A stretch of 8,438 nucleotides of DNA, taken from the NCBI GenBank assembly GCA_035447945.1, contig DAOTHZ010000078.1:1-8438 (forward strand), read 5' to 3'. Each line of letters begins with the position of its first letter. The first letter of the stretch is position 1. The position numbers and the translations under genes were made by a program. The notes under the pieces were generated by a model that had not been told where the DNA came from, ran no database searches, and saw nothing but the letters and a program-made list of their open reading frames with translations. Shown here piece by piece: positions 1 to 7,124 of this stretch. This stretch comes from Syntrophomonas_B sp035447945 (GTDB lineage: Bacteria > Bacillota > Syntrophomonadia > Syntrophomonadales > Syntrophomonadaceae).

Positions 1-1041
1 AACAAACCGGTGGTACTGATCGGCGGCGGAACTGCCTATATCGGTGACCCTTCCGGGCGCAGCGATCTGCGTAGCATGATGACGCCCGAAATCATTAAAC
101 ATAACAGCGAGTGTTTCAAGCAACAGATGCAAAAATTTATTGAATTCGGTGATGACAAGGCGATCATGGTCAATAATGCCGATTGGCTGCTGCAATTGAA
201 TTATGTGGAATTGCTGCGGGAGGTGGGCAACTGCTTTTCGGTAAACAATATGCTGCGGGCCGAATGTTACAAGCAGCGCATGGAAAAAGGGCTGTCCTTC
301 CTGGAATTCAACTATATGATTATGCAGTCCTACGACTTTTATTATTTGTTTCAGCATTACGGCTGTAACATGCAGTTCGGCGGCGACGACCAGTGGTCCA
401 ATATGCTTGGCGGCACCGAACTTATCCGCCGCAAGCTGGGGAAAGACGCCTATGCCATGACGATTACCCTGCTGCTGACATCTGAAGGCGGCAAGATGGG
501 GAAAACCGCCAAGGGGGCGGTATGGCTCGACCCGGCTAAAACCAGTCCTTACGAATTCTATCAATACTGGCGCAACATCGACGACGCAGACGTCCTCAAA
601 TGCCTGCGGATGCTCACCTTCCTGCCCCTGGAGCAAATTGACGCCATGGATCAATGGGAAGGCAGCCAGCTAAACGTTGCCAAGGAAATATTGGCCTATG
701 AGCTCACCAAGCTAATTCACAGCCAAGAAGAAGCGGAAAAGGCCCAATCCACTTCCCGGGCTCTTTTTGCCGGAGGAATCGACGTCAATATGCCCACCAC
801 CGAGATTGCGGTCGGGCAACTGGAGAATGGGGTTATCGGTATGGTTGAACTGATGGTTATGAGCAAGCTGGCAGCCTCCAAGAGCGAAGCCAGACGCCTG
901 ATCCAACAGGGAGGCGTATTTGTTGACGACGTGAAAGTTGAATCTGCTGATGCCATGATTACGGCAAAACAGCTAAAAAACGGAATAAAAATACGCAAAG
1001 GCAAGAAAACGTACCACAAAATTTATCTGAAGCAGCAATGA
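1..1041 (+). CDS. tyrS: Tyrosyl-tRNA synthetase, 3' part (5' end outside window)
   Basis: Class I aminoacyl-tRNA synthetase that charges tRNA-Tyr with tyrosine in the cytoplasm. The frame is open from base 1, giving 346 visible residues. Full-length TyrRS has roughly 410-420, so about 65 N-terminal residues, including the HIGH-like motif, are missing off the left edge. The visible part begins in the Rossmann fold (GGGTAYIGDPSGRSDLRS), continues through the tyrosine-pocket segment QFGGDDQW and reaches the class I signature KMGKT at bases 493-507, the TyrRS version of KMSKS. It is followed by VWLDPAKTSPYEFYQYW, typical of the family. The C-terminal 65 or so residues (LAASKSEARRLIQQGGVFVDD...) are an S4-type RNA-binding domain that grips the tRNA. 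The frame ends cleanly at TGA with no damage. It converges on the chaperone operon. Firmicutes tyrS genes are often T-box controlled, but any such leader would lie outside the window. Confidence 0.97.
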   Translation, partial: NKPVVLIGGGTAYIGDPSGRSDLRSMMTPEIIKHNSECFKQQMQKFIEFGDDKAIMVNNADWLLQLNYVELLREVGNCFSVNNMLRAECYKQRMEKGLSFLEFNYMIMQSYDFYYLFQHYGCNMQFGGDDQWSNMLGGTELIRRKLGKDAYAMTITLLLTSEGGKMGKTAKGAVWLDPAKTSPYEFYQYWRNIDDADVLKCLRMLTFLPLEQIDAMDQWEGSQLNVAKEILAYELTKLIHSQEEAEKAQSTSRALFAGGIDVNMPTTEIAVGQLENGVIGMVELMVMSKLAASKSEARRLIQQGGVFVDDVKVESADAMITAKQLKNGIKIRKGKKTYHKIYLKQQ

Positions 1042-1042
1042 T

Positions 1043-1073
1043 AAAAAGATGAGAGCCAACGATTGGCCCCTCA
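1043..1073 (-). terminator. Rho-independent terminator of the dnaK-clpB operon
   Basis: Read on the minus strand, an imperfect hairpin (TGAG, then GCCAA-TCG-TTGGC, then CTCA, at 1073-1050) is followed by TCTTTTT (through 1043). The inner stem is 5 bp with a 3-base loop. The outer stem is 4 bp, separated by a small asymmetric bulge. The T-run lies downstream only on the minus strand, so it serves clpB. It abuts the tyrS stop codon. Confidence 0.65.
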
Positions 1074-1097
1074 ATTCAGATTTATCGCAGTAATGAA

Positions 1098-1139
1098 TCA
1101 TCCAGCCGCAACTTTAAAATGCGGCTGGATGACTGTTTT
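1098..1139 (+). terminator. Rho-independent terminator of tyrS, possibly bidirectional
   Basis: A perfect 13-bp inverted repeat (TCATCCAGCCGCA at 1098-1110 and its complement at 1120-1132) has a 9-base AT-rich loop. On the plus strand it is followed by CTGTTTTA, a short T-run that fits a tyrS terminator. On the minus strand no T-run follows, so there it would act only as an mRNA 3'-end hairpin ahead of the terminator at 1043-1073. Confidence 0.75.
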
Positions 1140-1156
1140 ATGAGCCCTCTTGGGGA

Positions 1157-3748
1157 TTAAACTTTTAGGGTTATTCCTGCCGGAGATGCGCTCAGCTGTA
1201 CCGGACTGTTTTCTTTGATTTCTCCGCTGATGATCTTGCGGGACAGCAGGGTCTCCACTTCCTGCTGGATGAGCCGCTTCAGAGGCCGGGCACCGTAAGC
1301 GGGATGGTAGCCTTTTTCCGCCAGATACTGCAGGGCCTTTTCATCCCACTGCAACTGCCCGCCCAGGTTTTTTTCAAAGCGCCGGGCCAGGGTCTGCAGC
1401 AGCAGATCGGTAATTTTTTCAATTTGTTCTGTACTGAGCGCCTGAAATACGATGATTTCGTCCAGACGGTTCAGGAACTCGGGGCGGAAATACTGTTTGA
1501 GAATGCTTATTACTGCTTCCTTCATCAAATCATAACGGCCGCCCTGCTCCTGGAATTGCAGGATCTCCTGACTGCCCAGGTTCGAGGTCATAATGATAAT
1601 GGTGTTGCGAAAATCAACCGTCCGTCCCTGTCCGTCAGTCAGACGCCCATCATCCAGGATTTGCAGCAGGATATTGAAAACGTCATTGTGAGCCTTTTCA
1701 ATCTCATCAAACAGCACGACTGAATAAGGGCGGCGTCTTACCGCTTCGGTCAATTGTCCGCCTTCATCATAGCCCACGTATCCGGGGGGTGAACCGATCA
1801 ACCGGGCGACGCTGTGTTTTTCCATATACTCCGACATATCCATGCGGATCATGGCCCGTTCGTCATCAAACAAGGACTCGGCCAGGGCTTTGGCCAGTTC
1901 GGTCTTGCCGACCCCGGTAGGGCCCAGGAAGATAAAACTGCCTACCGGACGGTTGGGATCCTTCAGCCCGCTGCGGGAACGCAAGACGGCATCGGCCACC
2001 GCTTGTACGGCCTCATCCTGTCCGACCACCCGCTGGTGCAATATTTCATCCAAATGCATGAGCTTCTGCCTTTCACCTTCCAGCAGCCGGCTTACGTTGA
2101 TGCCGGTCCAGCGGCTGACCACTTTGGCAATGTCCTCTTCCCCGACTTCTTCCTGCAACAGCATCTGCTGACCCTGTTTGTCAGCTAAAGTCGCTTCTTC
2201 GGCCTGCAGTTTTCTTTCCAGTTCATTCATGCGGCCGTATTTAAGTTCAGCGGCCTTGTCCAGATCATAGTCGCGTTCTGCTTTTTCGATTTCCATGCGG
2301 CAGTCTTCAATGTCACGCTTGAGCTGGCTGACTCGGGCGATGGCATTTTTTTCAGATTGCCACTTGGCTTGCATGGCGTCCGCTTCAGTCTGCAGATCTT
2401 GTTTTTCCTTTACAATATGCTCCCGTCTTTCCCAGGAAGCAGTATCGTTTTCCTTGCCCAGGGCAGTGGCCTCAATTTCCAGCTGCATAATGCGCCGGGT
2501 GATTTCATCCAGTTCGGTTGGCATGCTGTCCATTTCCGTGCGCAGCCGGGCGGCAGCTTCATCCATCAGGTCGATGGCCTTGTCGGGCAGGAAACGGTCG
2601 GCGATATAACGATCCGATAAGACGGCTGCCGCGACCAGCGCCGCATCTTTGATGCGTACCCCGTGATGGACTTCGTAGCGTTCTTTCAAACCACGCAAAA
2701 TGGAAATGGTGTCCTCCACCGAAGGCGGATTGACCAAGACCGGCTGAAAGCGCCTTTCCAGCGCGGCATCTTTTTCAATATGTTTACGATATTCGTCCAG
2801 CGTGGTCGCACCGATAGCCCGCAGTTCCCCCCGCGCCAGCATGGGTTTCAAGAGATTGCTGGCATCCATGGCGCCTTCGGCTGCCCCGGCGCCGATGACG
2901 GTATGCAGCTCATCAATGAACAGGATGATTTTGCCATCAGACTGCTCGACTTCCTTCAGCACTGCCTTGAGCCGCTCTTCAAATTCACCGCGGTATTTGG
3001 CCCCGGCTACCAGTGAGCCCATGTCCAGGGCAATGACGGTTTTTTCTTTTAATCCCTCCGGCACGTCGCGGGCTACGATGCGCCGTGCCAGACCTTCTAC
3101 GATGGCGGTTTTGCCCACGCCCGGCTCCCCGATCAGCACCGGATTGTTCTTGGTACGACGCGACAGGATTTCCATGACCCGGCGGATTTCTTCATCCCGG
3201 CCGATGACCGGATCCAGCTTGCCCTGCCGGGCCAGTTCGTTTAAATCCCGCCCGTAGCGCTGCAGTGCTTCATAGGAGTCTTCGGGATTGTCACTGCTGA
3301 CCCGCTGCGAGCCACGAATATTCTTAAGGGCGACCAGCAGGGAATTACGGTTAATGCCCAAACGGGCCAGCAAGTCGCGCAGGTCGCTTTCCCCTTCCTG
3401 AATCAGACCCAGCAGCAGGTGTTCGACACTTATATATTCGTCTTTCAAAGCGGCGGCTTCCTGCTCCGCCTTGCTTAAAACCCGGGCCAGACTGCCGCTC
3501 AGGTACACCTGCCCTTCGTAACCATGGATAGAAGGGAGTTTGTCAAGCAGATCCTGCAGTTGTTTGCTCAACCCTGGCAGTTGTACGCCAGCCTTTTCCA
3601 GCAGATTGGGCGTCAGTCCTCCGTCCTGCTGTAAAAGTGCTTGCAGCAGATGTTTGCCGCTCACCTCCTGATGATGCCGGGATGCCGCCAGTTGCTGGGC
3701 GGTACCCAGGGCTTCCTGTGATTTTTTCGTATAACGCTCTATGTTCAT
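1157..3748 (-). CDS. clpB: ATP-dependent chaperone/disaggregase ClpB
   Basis: Hexameric AAA+ disaggregase (Hsp100) that, with DnaK and a J-protein, threads aggregated proteins through a central pore in the cytoplasm. The 863 residues match the usual length of about 860. In order: Clp N-domain (1 to about 145); NBD1 with Walker A GEPGVGKT (207-214), pore-loop Tyr252, Walker B IILFIDE (274-280) and arginine pair R332-R333; the coiled-coil M-domain (about 405-530), which separates ClpB from ClpC and ClpA; and NBD2 with Walker A GPTGVGKT (609-616), pore loop GYVGY (656-660), Walker B VVLFDE (677-682) and sensor-2 GARPLKR (819-825). There is no ClpP-docking IGF/L loop, as expected for a ClpB. The start follows a strong GGAGGT (7 bases upstream) that overlaps the stop of the preceding gene. 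It is the last gene of the operon. Codon 150, near the E. coli internal start for the short isoform, is GTC here, so that isoform is not predicted. Confidence 0.98.
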   Translation of the reverse strand: MNIERYTKKSQEALGTAQQLAASRHHQEVSGKHLLQALLQQDGGLTPNLLEKAGVQLPGLSKQLQDLLDKLPSIHGYEGQVYLSGSLARVLSKAEQEAAALKDEYISVEHLLLGLIQEGESDLRDLLARLGINRNSLLVALKNIRGSQRVSSDNPEDSYEALQRYGRDLNELARQGKLDPVIGRDEEIRRVMEILSRRTKNNPVLIGEPGVGKTAIVEGLARRIVARDVPEGLKEKTVIALDMGSLVAGAKYRGEFEERLKAVLKEVEQSDGKIILFIDELHTVIGAGAAEGAMDASNLLKPMLARGELRAIGATTLDEYRKHIEKDAALERRFQPVLVNPPSVEDTISILRGLKERYEVHHGVRIKDAALVAAAVLSDRYIADRFLPDKAIDLMDEAAARLRTEMDSMPTELDEITRRIMQLEIEATALGKENDTASWERREHIVKEKQDLQTEADAMQAKWQSEKNAIARVSQLKRDIEDCRMEIEKAERDYDLDKAAELKYGRMNELERKLQAEEATLADKQGQQMLLQEEVGEEDIAKVVSRWTGINVSRLLEGERQKLMHLDEILHQRVVGQDEAVQAVADAVLRSRSGLKDPNRPVGSFIFLGPTGVGKTELAKALAESLFDDERAMIRMDMSEYMEKHSVARLIGSPPGYVGYDEGGQLTEAVRRRPYSVVLFDEIEKAHNDVFNILLQILDDGRLTDGQGRTVDFRNTIIIMTSNLGSQEILQFQEQGGRYDLMKEAVISILKQYFRPEFLNRLDEIIVFQALSTEQIEKITDLLLQTLARRFEKNLGGQLQWDEKALQYLAEKGYHPAYGARPLKRLIQQEVETLLSRKIISGEIKENSPVQLSASPAGITLKV

Positions 3749-3753
3749 GGGAA

Positions 3754-3761
3754 TTACCTCC
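3754..3761 (-). promoter_or_regulatory. clpB ribosome binding site overlapping the cbpM stop codon
   Basis: On the minus strand GGAGGTAA combines the Shine-Dalgarno of clpB (3761-3756) with the TAA stop of the upstream gene (3756-3754). The clpB ATG follows at 3748. Ribosomes ending the small gene would sit on the clpB binding site, which suggests translational coupling between modulator and disaggregase. Confidence 0.85.
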
Positions 3762-4029
3762 GTTTTAACGATTGGATTTCGGCTTCCAGCGCATCGATCC
3801 GATCCAGCAGATCAAGAATAATGGCTGCGCCGCTGACATTTACGCCCAGCCAATTTCTCAGCCGCAGGAGACGGTTGACTTTTTTCAGTTCACTGCAGCT
3901 TATATTGTCATGTTTTAAGGTTATGATCCCCATTTCCGCCAGCATTCTTAGAAAATCAGGACTGTATTCGAGACGGGAAAGGGGAATCAGTTCATCACTG
4001 TTTTCATAATAAATCTTGATTAAGGTCAT
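3754..4029 (-). CDS. cbpM: CbpM-like chaperone modulator (MerR-fold family)
   Basis: Small 91-residue protein resembling CbpM, the partner that binds the J-domain of CbpA and blocks its action on DnaK. The match is pattern-based. An N-terminal degenerate helix-turn-helix-like segment (LSRLEYSPDFLRMLAEMGII, about 18-36) corresponds to the 'EELNEIVGLGVV' part of E. coli CbpM. A basic helix VNRLLRLRNWLGVNVSG (51-67) follows, then a leucine-rich helix (AAIILDLLDRIDALEAEIQSLKRR) likely to form a coiled-coil dimer. The N-terminus lacks the usual MerR DNA-binding consensus (such as the ...RTLRYYE... turn), so a protein-binding role is more likely than an HspR-like repressor role, though HspR is the main alternative. 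It starts 3 bases after the J-protein stop and ends 5 bases before clpB, so the three are co-translated. Position between a cbpA-type gene and clpB is strong contextual support. Confidence 0.8.
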   Translation of the reverse strand: MTLIKIYYENSDELIPLSRLEYSPDFLRMLAEMGIITLKHDNISCSELKKVNRLLRLRNWLGVNVSGAAIILDLLDRIDALEAEIQSLKRR

Positions 4030-4032
4030 CGT

Positions 4033-5022
4033 TTATCCCTGCCTTTCCCCTATTTCTTTCAGTTGGCGATAAAGTCCAATTTCCTCCGCGGTAAGATCCC
4101 GGGGAGTATCAATTTCAATTACCACATACTGGTCGCCCCGGCCTTCTTTAAGCGGCAGGCCCTTGCCTTTGAGACGCAATCGGGAGCCATTGTGACTGCC
4201 GGCAGGGATGGTCATGTTCACGCTGCCTTCCATGGTGGGTACAGTTATTTTATCGCCCAATACGGCTTGTTCCGGACGCAAGACAATTTTGGCTTCCAAG
4301 TCCTGCCCCTTGACCTTGAAATAAGGGTGAGGCAGCAGAGTGACCTTGAGATAAAGATCACCGGGGGGGCCTCCTCCCAGTCCCTGTCCGCCCTGACCTT
4401 TCAGGCGGATGGTGCTGCCTTCGTAGATGCCGGCGGGGATTTTGACCTCCAGGTTCTTATCCTGCGGCAGACTGCCGGTGCCGCCGCAGCGACTGCAAAA
4501 TCCGCCTCCCTGCACGCCCTGGCCCTGACAGTCCGGACAAATCTGTCGGGATGACAGACGTATCGATTTGCTGCCACCCCGAAACAATTCTTCCAGACTG
4601 AGTTCCAGATTGGTTTCAACATCCTGACCCTGGCGCGCAAAAGAAGTAAAAGGTGAACTGCGTGCCCCGGCCTGACCGCCAAATATGCTGTTGAAAAAAT
4701 CACTGAAGCCGCCCAGGTCTTCGGGGTTGAGATTGCCACTTTGATAAAAATGAACGCCGTCGCCATAGGCGGCAAAGTCCTGTCCGGCCTGCCAGTTTTT
4801 CCCCAACTGATCATATTTGGCTCGTTTTTCGCTGTCTTTCAGCACTTCATAAGCTTCATTGATGCGCTTGATCTTTTCTTCAGCTTCAACTTTTTTCTTC
4901 CCCGTGTGCAGATCCGGATGCCATTGACGGGCCAGCTTGCGGTAGGCAGCCTTGATATCCTTGGCACTGGCATCACGGGGAACGCCTAATATTTCATAAT
5001 AATCCTGATATGATACTGCCAT
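4033..5022 (-). CDS. DnaJ/CbpA-type J-domain co-chaperone with a reduced zinc centre
   Basis: Hsp40 co-chaperone that delivers clients to DnaK and stimulates its ATPase. It has 329 residues, against about 375 for full DnaJ and about 305 for CbpA. The J-domain (5-72) has the essential HPD at 35-37. A glycine/phenylalanine-rich linker (about 85-130, NSIFGGQ) follows. The C-terminal substrate-binding barrels run from about 134 (DVETNLELSLEELFRGG) to 305 (VVIEIDTPRDLTAEE). Embedded at 162-183 are only two CxxCxGxG-type repeats, CPDCQGQG and CSRCGGTG (Cys162, 165, 176, 179), where DnaJ has four and CbpA none. This would make one zinc site at most. The start is chosen at the ATG opening MAVSYQDYYEILGV, with AGGTGAG just upstream. 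The closest functional reading is CbpA, supported by the CbpM-like gene that follows directly. It might be annotated dnaJ elsewhere. Confidence 0.93.
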   Translation of the reverse strand: MAVSYQDYYEILGVPRDASAKDIKAAYRKLARQWHPDLHTGKKKVEAEEKIKRINEAYEVLKDSEKRAKYDQLGKNWQAGQDFAAYGDGVHFYQSGNLNPEDLGGFSDFFNSIFGGQAGARSSPFTSFARQGQDVETNLELSLEELFRGGSKSIRLSSRQICPDCQGQGVQGGGFCSRCGGTGSLPQDKNLEVKIPAGIYEGSTIRLKGQGGQGLGGGPPGDLYLKVTLLPHPYFKVKGQDLEAKIVLRPEQAVLGDKITVPTMEGSVNMTIPAGSHNGSRLRLKGKGLPLKEGRGDQYVVIEIDTPRDLTAEEIGLYRQLKEIGERQG

Positions 5023-5053
5023 AACTCACCTGCTCCGTTCTTATTTCAGGATG

Positions 5054-6931
5054 CTAATTTTCTTCAAACTCGGCATCCACTACATCCGCTTCGTTTTCAT
5101 TACGGTCTGCCCCGGCACTGCCTGCCGCAGCACCGGCTTGATAACTGGCTTCATTCAGGCGTTGGGCAGCGCTTTGTAAATCGTTTTTGAGCTTTTCAAC
5201 CGTCTCCAGAGATGCTTTGGATTCAATCGCCTTTTTCATCTCCTGGATCAGGTTTTCGGCTGCCGCCTTGTCCGTCACCGGCAGGTGTTCGCCCATGGCC
5301 TTGAGCTGACGCTCCACACTGTAGCAGAGACTGTCGGCTTCGTTATAGGCTTCGGCAGCAGCCCGTTGTTTTTTATCTTCTTCTGTGAATATTTTGGCTT
5401 CGTCCAGCATCCGATCGATTTCTGCCTTGTCCAGATTGGAGGAATTGCTGATGGTGACCGTCTGCTCCTTGCCGGTGTTCTGATCCCGCGCGCTGACTTT
5501 TAAAATGCCGCTGGCATCGATGTCAAAGGTAACTTCGATTTGGGGAACGCCGCGCGGAGCGGGACTGATCCCATCTAATTTGAATTTACCCAGGGAGCGG
5601 TTGTCTCTTGCCATCTCCCGTTCTCCCTGCAATACATTTATATCGACGGCGGGCTGATTGTCCTCAGCGGTGGAAAAGATCTCGCTGCGCCGCGCCGGAA
5701 TGGTTGTATTGCGTTCGATCAGTTTGGTCATCAAACTGCCCATGGTTTCAACGCCCAGGGACAGAGGGGTTACATCCAGCAATACCACGTCCTTGACTTC
5801 TCCCATCAGCACGCCGGCCTGAATAGCTGCGCCGACAGCCACCACTTCATCGGGATTGACACCCATGTTGGGGTCCTTGCCAATTAGATCGCGTACCAGT
5901 TTTTGCACCAAGGGCACACGGGTCGAGCCCCCCACCAGGATGACTTCATCAATATCACTTGCGGTCAGACGGGCATCCTGCAGTGCATTTAGCACTGGCT
6001 GCCGGCATCTTTCCACCAGGTCGTGGATCATGTTTTCAAAATTGGCCCGGGTCAGTTTGAGATCCAGATGGCGCGGGCCGCTGGCATCCGCTGTGATAAA
6101 GGGCAGACTAACCTGTGTCTCGCTCACGCTGGAGAGTTCAACTTTGGCCTTTTCCGCTGCTTCGGTGAGCCGCTGCAGGGCTTGTTTGTCTTTGCGCAGA
6201 TCGATTCCATAGTCTTTTTTAAACTCATCCGCCAGCCAGTCGACGATAGCTTTATCGAAATTATCACCGCCCAGATGGGTATCGCCGTTGGTGGCACGGA
6301 CTTCAAACACTCCATCTCCCACATCCAGGATGGAAACGTCAAAGGTTCCGCCGCCCAGATCAAAGACCAGAATGGTTTCATTGGCTTTTTTATCCAGCCC
6401 GTAGGCCAGCGAAGCAGCAGTCGGTTCATTAATAATCCGTAACACATTGAGCCCGGCAATCTGGCCGGCATCTTTGGTCGCCTGCCGCTGCGCGTCATTA
6501 AAATAAGCCGGAACAGTGATGACTGCATCGGTGATGGGTTCTCCCAAATACTGGGCAGCATCATCCACCAGTTTGCGCAGGATCAGTGCCGAGATCTCCT
6601 CGGGGGCATACAATTTTTCACCCACTTTAAAGCGCACTGCATCATTGGGGCCGGCTACCACATCATAAGGAACCAGGTTGCGTTCATCGGCTACTTCGGA
6701 GAAACGACGTCCCATAAAACGTTTGATGGAATAAAAAGTTTGCTGCGGATTCAAAGCCGCCTGGCGGCGGGCAATCTGCCCGGCCAATCTTTCGTTGTTG
6801 TTTTTAAACGCGACTACCGAGGGCGTTGTACGTGCTCCTTCGGCGTTGACAATCACGGTTGGACTTCCCGATTCCATAATGGCCACGACCGAGTTGGTCG
6901 TACCCAAATCAATACCTACAGCTTTCTTCAT
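5054..6931 (-). CDS. dnaK: Molecular chaperone DnaK (Hsp70)
   Basis: ATP-driven Hsp70 that binds exposed hydrophobic stretches in the cytoplasm, working with the J-protein and ClpB encoded downstream. It has 625 residues. The nucleotide-binding domain (1 to about 380) has phosphate-1 IDLGTTNS (7-14), VITVPAYFNDAQRQATKDAG (137-156), phosphate-2 DLGGGTFDVSI (191-201) and the adenosine motif ILVGGSTRVP (331-340). The linker is DVVLLDVTPLSLG (381-393), followed by the beta-sandwich, the helical lid and the typical acidic tail DVVDAEFEE (616-624). The frame stays open 74 codons upstream, but the real start is 6931, where family homology begins (MKKAVGIDLG) and AAGGAGG lies 9 bases upstream. Residues about 75-101 hold roughly 22 more residues than B. 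subtilis DnaK and look like the diderm insertion. It is the first gene of the operon, 31 bases before the J-protein. No grpE is nearby, so nucleotide exchange must come from a gene elsewhere. Confidence 0.98.
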   Translation of the reverse strand: MKKAVGIDLGTTNSVVAIMESGSPTVIVNAEGARTTPSVVAFKNNNERLAGQIARRQAALNPQQTFYSIKRFMGRRFSEVADERNLVPYDVVAGPNDAVRFKVGEKLYAPEEISALILRKLVDDAAQYLGEPITDAVITVPAYFNDAQRQATKDAGQIAGLNVLRIINEPTAASLAYGLDKKANETILVFDLGGGTFDVSILDVGDGVFEVRATNGDTHLGGDNFDKAIVDWLADEFKKDYGIDLRKDKQALQRLTEAAEKAKVELSSVSETQVSLPFITADASGPRHLDLKLTRANFENMIHDLVERCRQPVLNALQDARLTASDIDEVILVGGSTRVPLVQKLVRDLIGKDPNMGVNPDEVVAVGAAIQAGVLMGEVKDVVLLDVTPLSLGVETMGSLMTKLIERNTTIPARRSEIFSTAEDNQPAVDINVLQGEREMARDNRSLGKFKLDGISPAPRGVPQIEVTFDIDASGILKVSARDQNTGKEQTVTISNSSNLDKAEIDRMLDEAKIFTEEDKKQRAAAEAYNEADSLCYSVERQLKAMGEHLPVTDKAAAENLIQEMKKAIESKASLETVEKLKNDLQSAAQRLNEASYQAGAAAGSAGADRNENEADVVDAEFEEN

Positions 6932-6940
6932 TATATTTCC

Positions 6941-6947
6941 CCTCCTT
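6941..6947 (-). promoter_or_regulatory. dnaK ribosome binding site that fixes the start
   Basis: AAGGAGG on the minus strand, 9 bases before ATG 6931. It is the only strong Shine-Dalgarno in the extended open frame, and family homology begins at the ATG after it. This is why the 74-codon upstream extension is rejected. Confidence 0.9.
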
Positions 6948-7041
6948 GATTTGGTTCTTGTTTGCATTTGCAATACTGCTGTAATCGTGGTCAACCAGAC
7001 CATAAAATGGACCCAAATGGTGCGCCTTTGAAGCAGCGTTT

Positions 7042-7081
7042 GTTTGCCAAGGTTAACCAAAGTCAAATACACTTGACAAAC
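7042..7081 (-). promoter_or_regulatory. Stem-loop in the dnaK mRNA leader
   Basis: Read on the minus strand, GTTTGTCAAG (7081-7072) pairs with CTTGGCAAAC (7051-7042) over 10 bp with one G-U pair and a 20-base loop. It sits about 110 bases before the start codon and does not itself cover the ribosome binding site. No T-run follows, so it is not a classic terminator. Possible roles are mRNA stabilisation or part of a larger leader fold. Confidence 0.45.
7051..7067. promoter_or_regulatory. Second, weak CtsR-like direct repeat
   Basis: GGTTAACCAAAGTCAAA follows the RGTCAAA-NAN-RGTCAAA spacing. The right heptad is exact (AGTCAAA) and the left has two mismatches (GGTTAAC). It lies inside the transcribed dnaK leader, 97 bases downstream of the main operator and overlapping the leader stem-loop. 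It could be an auxiliary site or chance. Confidence 0.3.
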
Positions 7082-7124
7082 CCCATTTCTCTTGTTCGGA
7101 ATGGTAACTGGTGTTTCTATGATT

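Noticed and set aside
1304..3257. Several plus-strand open frames of 87-151 codons across clpB
   Set aside because: They lie antisense to a full-length, highly conserved ClpB. Long antisense frames are common opposite GC-moderate coding sequence.
7073..7101. Plus-strand promoter using the TTGACA at 7073-7078
   Set aside because: The sequence at -10 spacing (TCGGAA, CGGAAT) does not resemble TATAAT.
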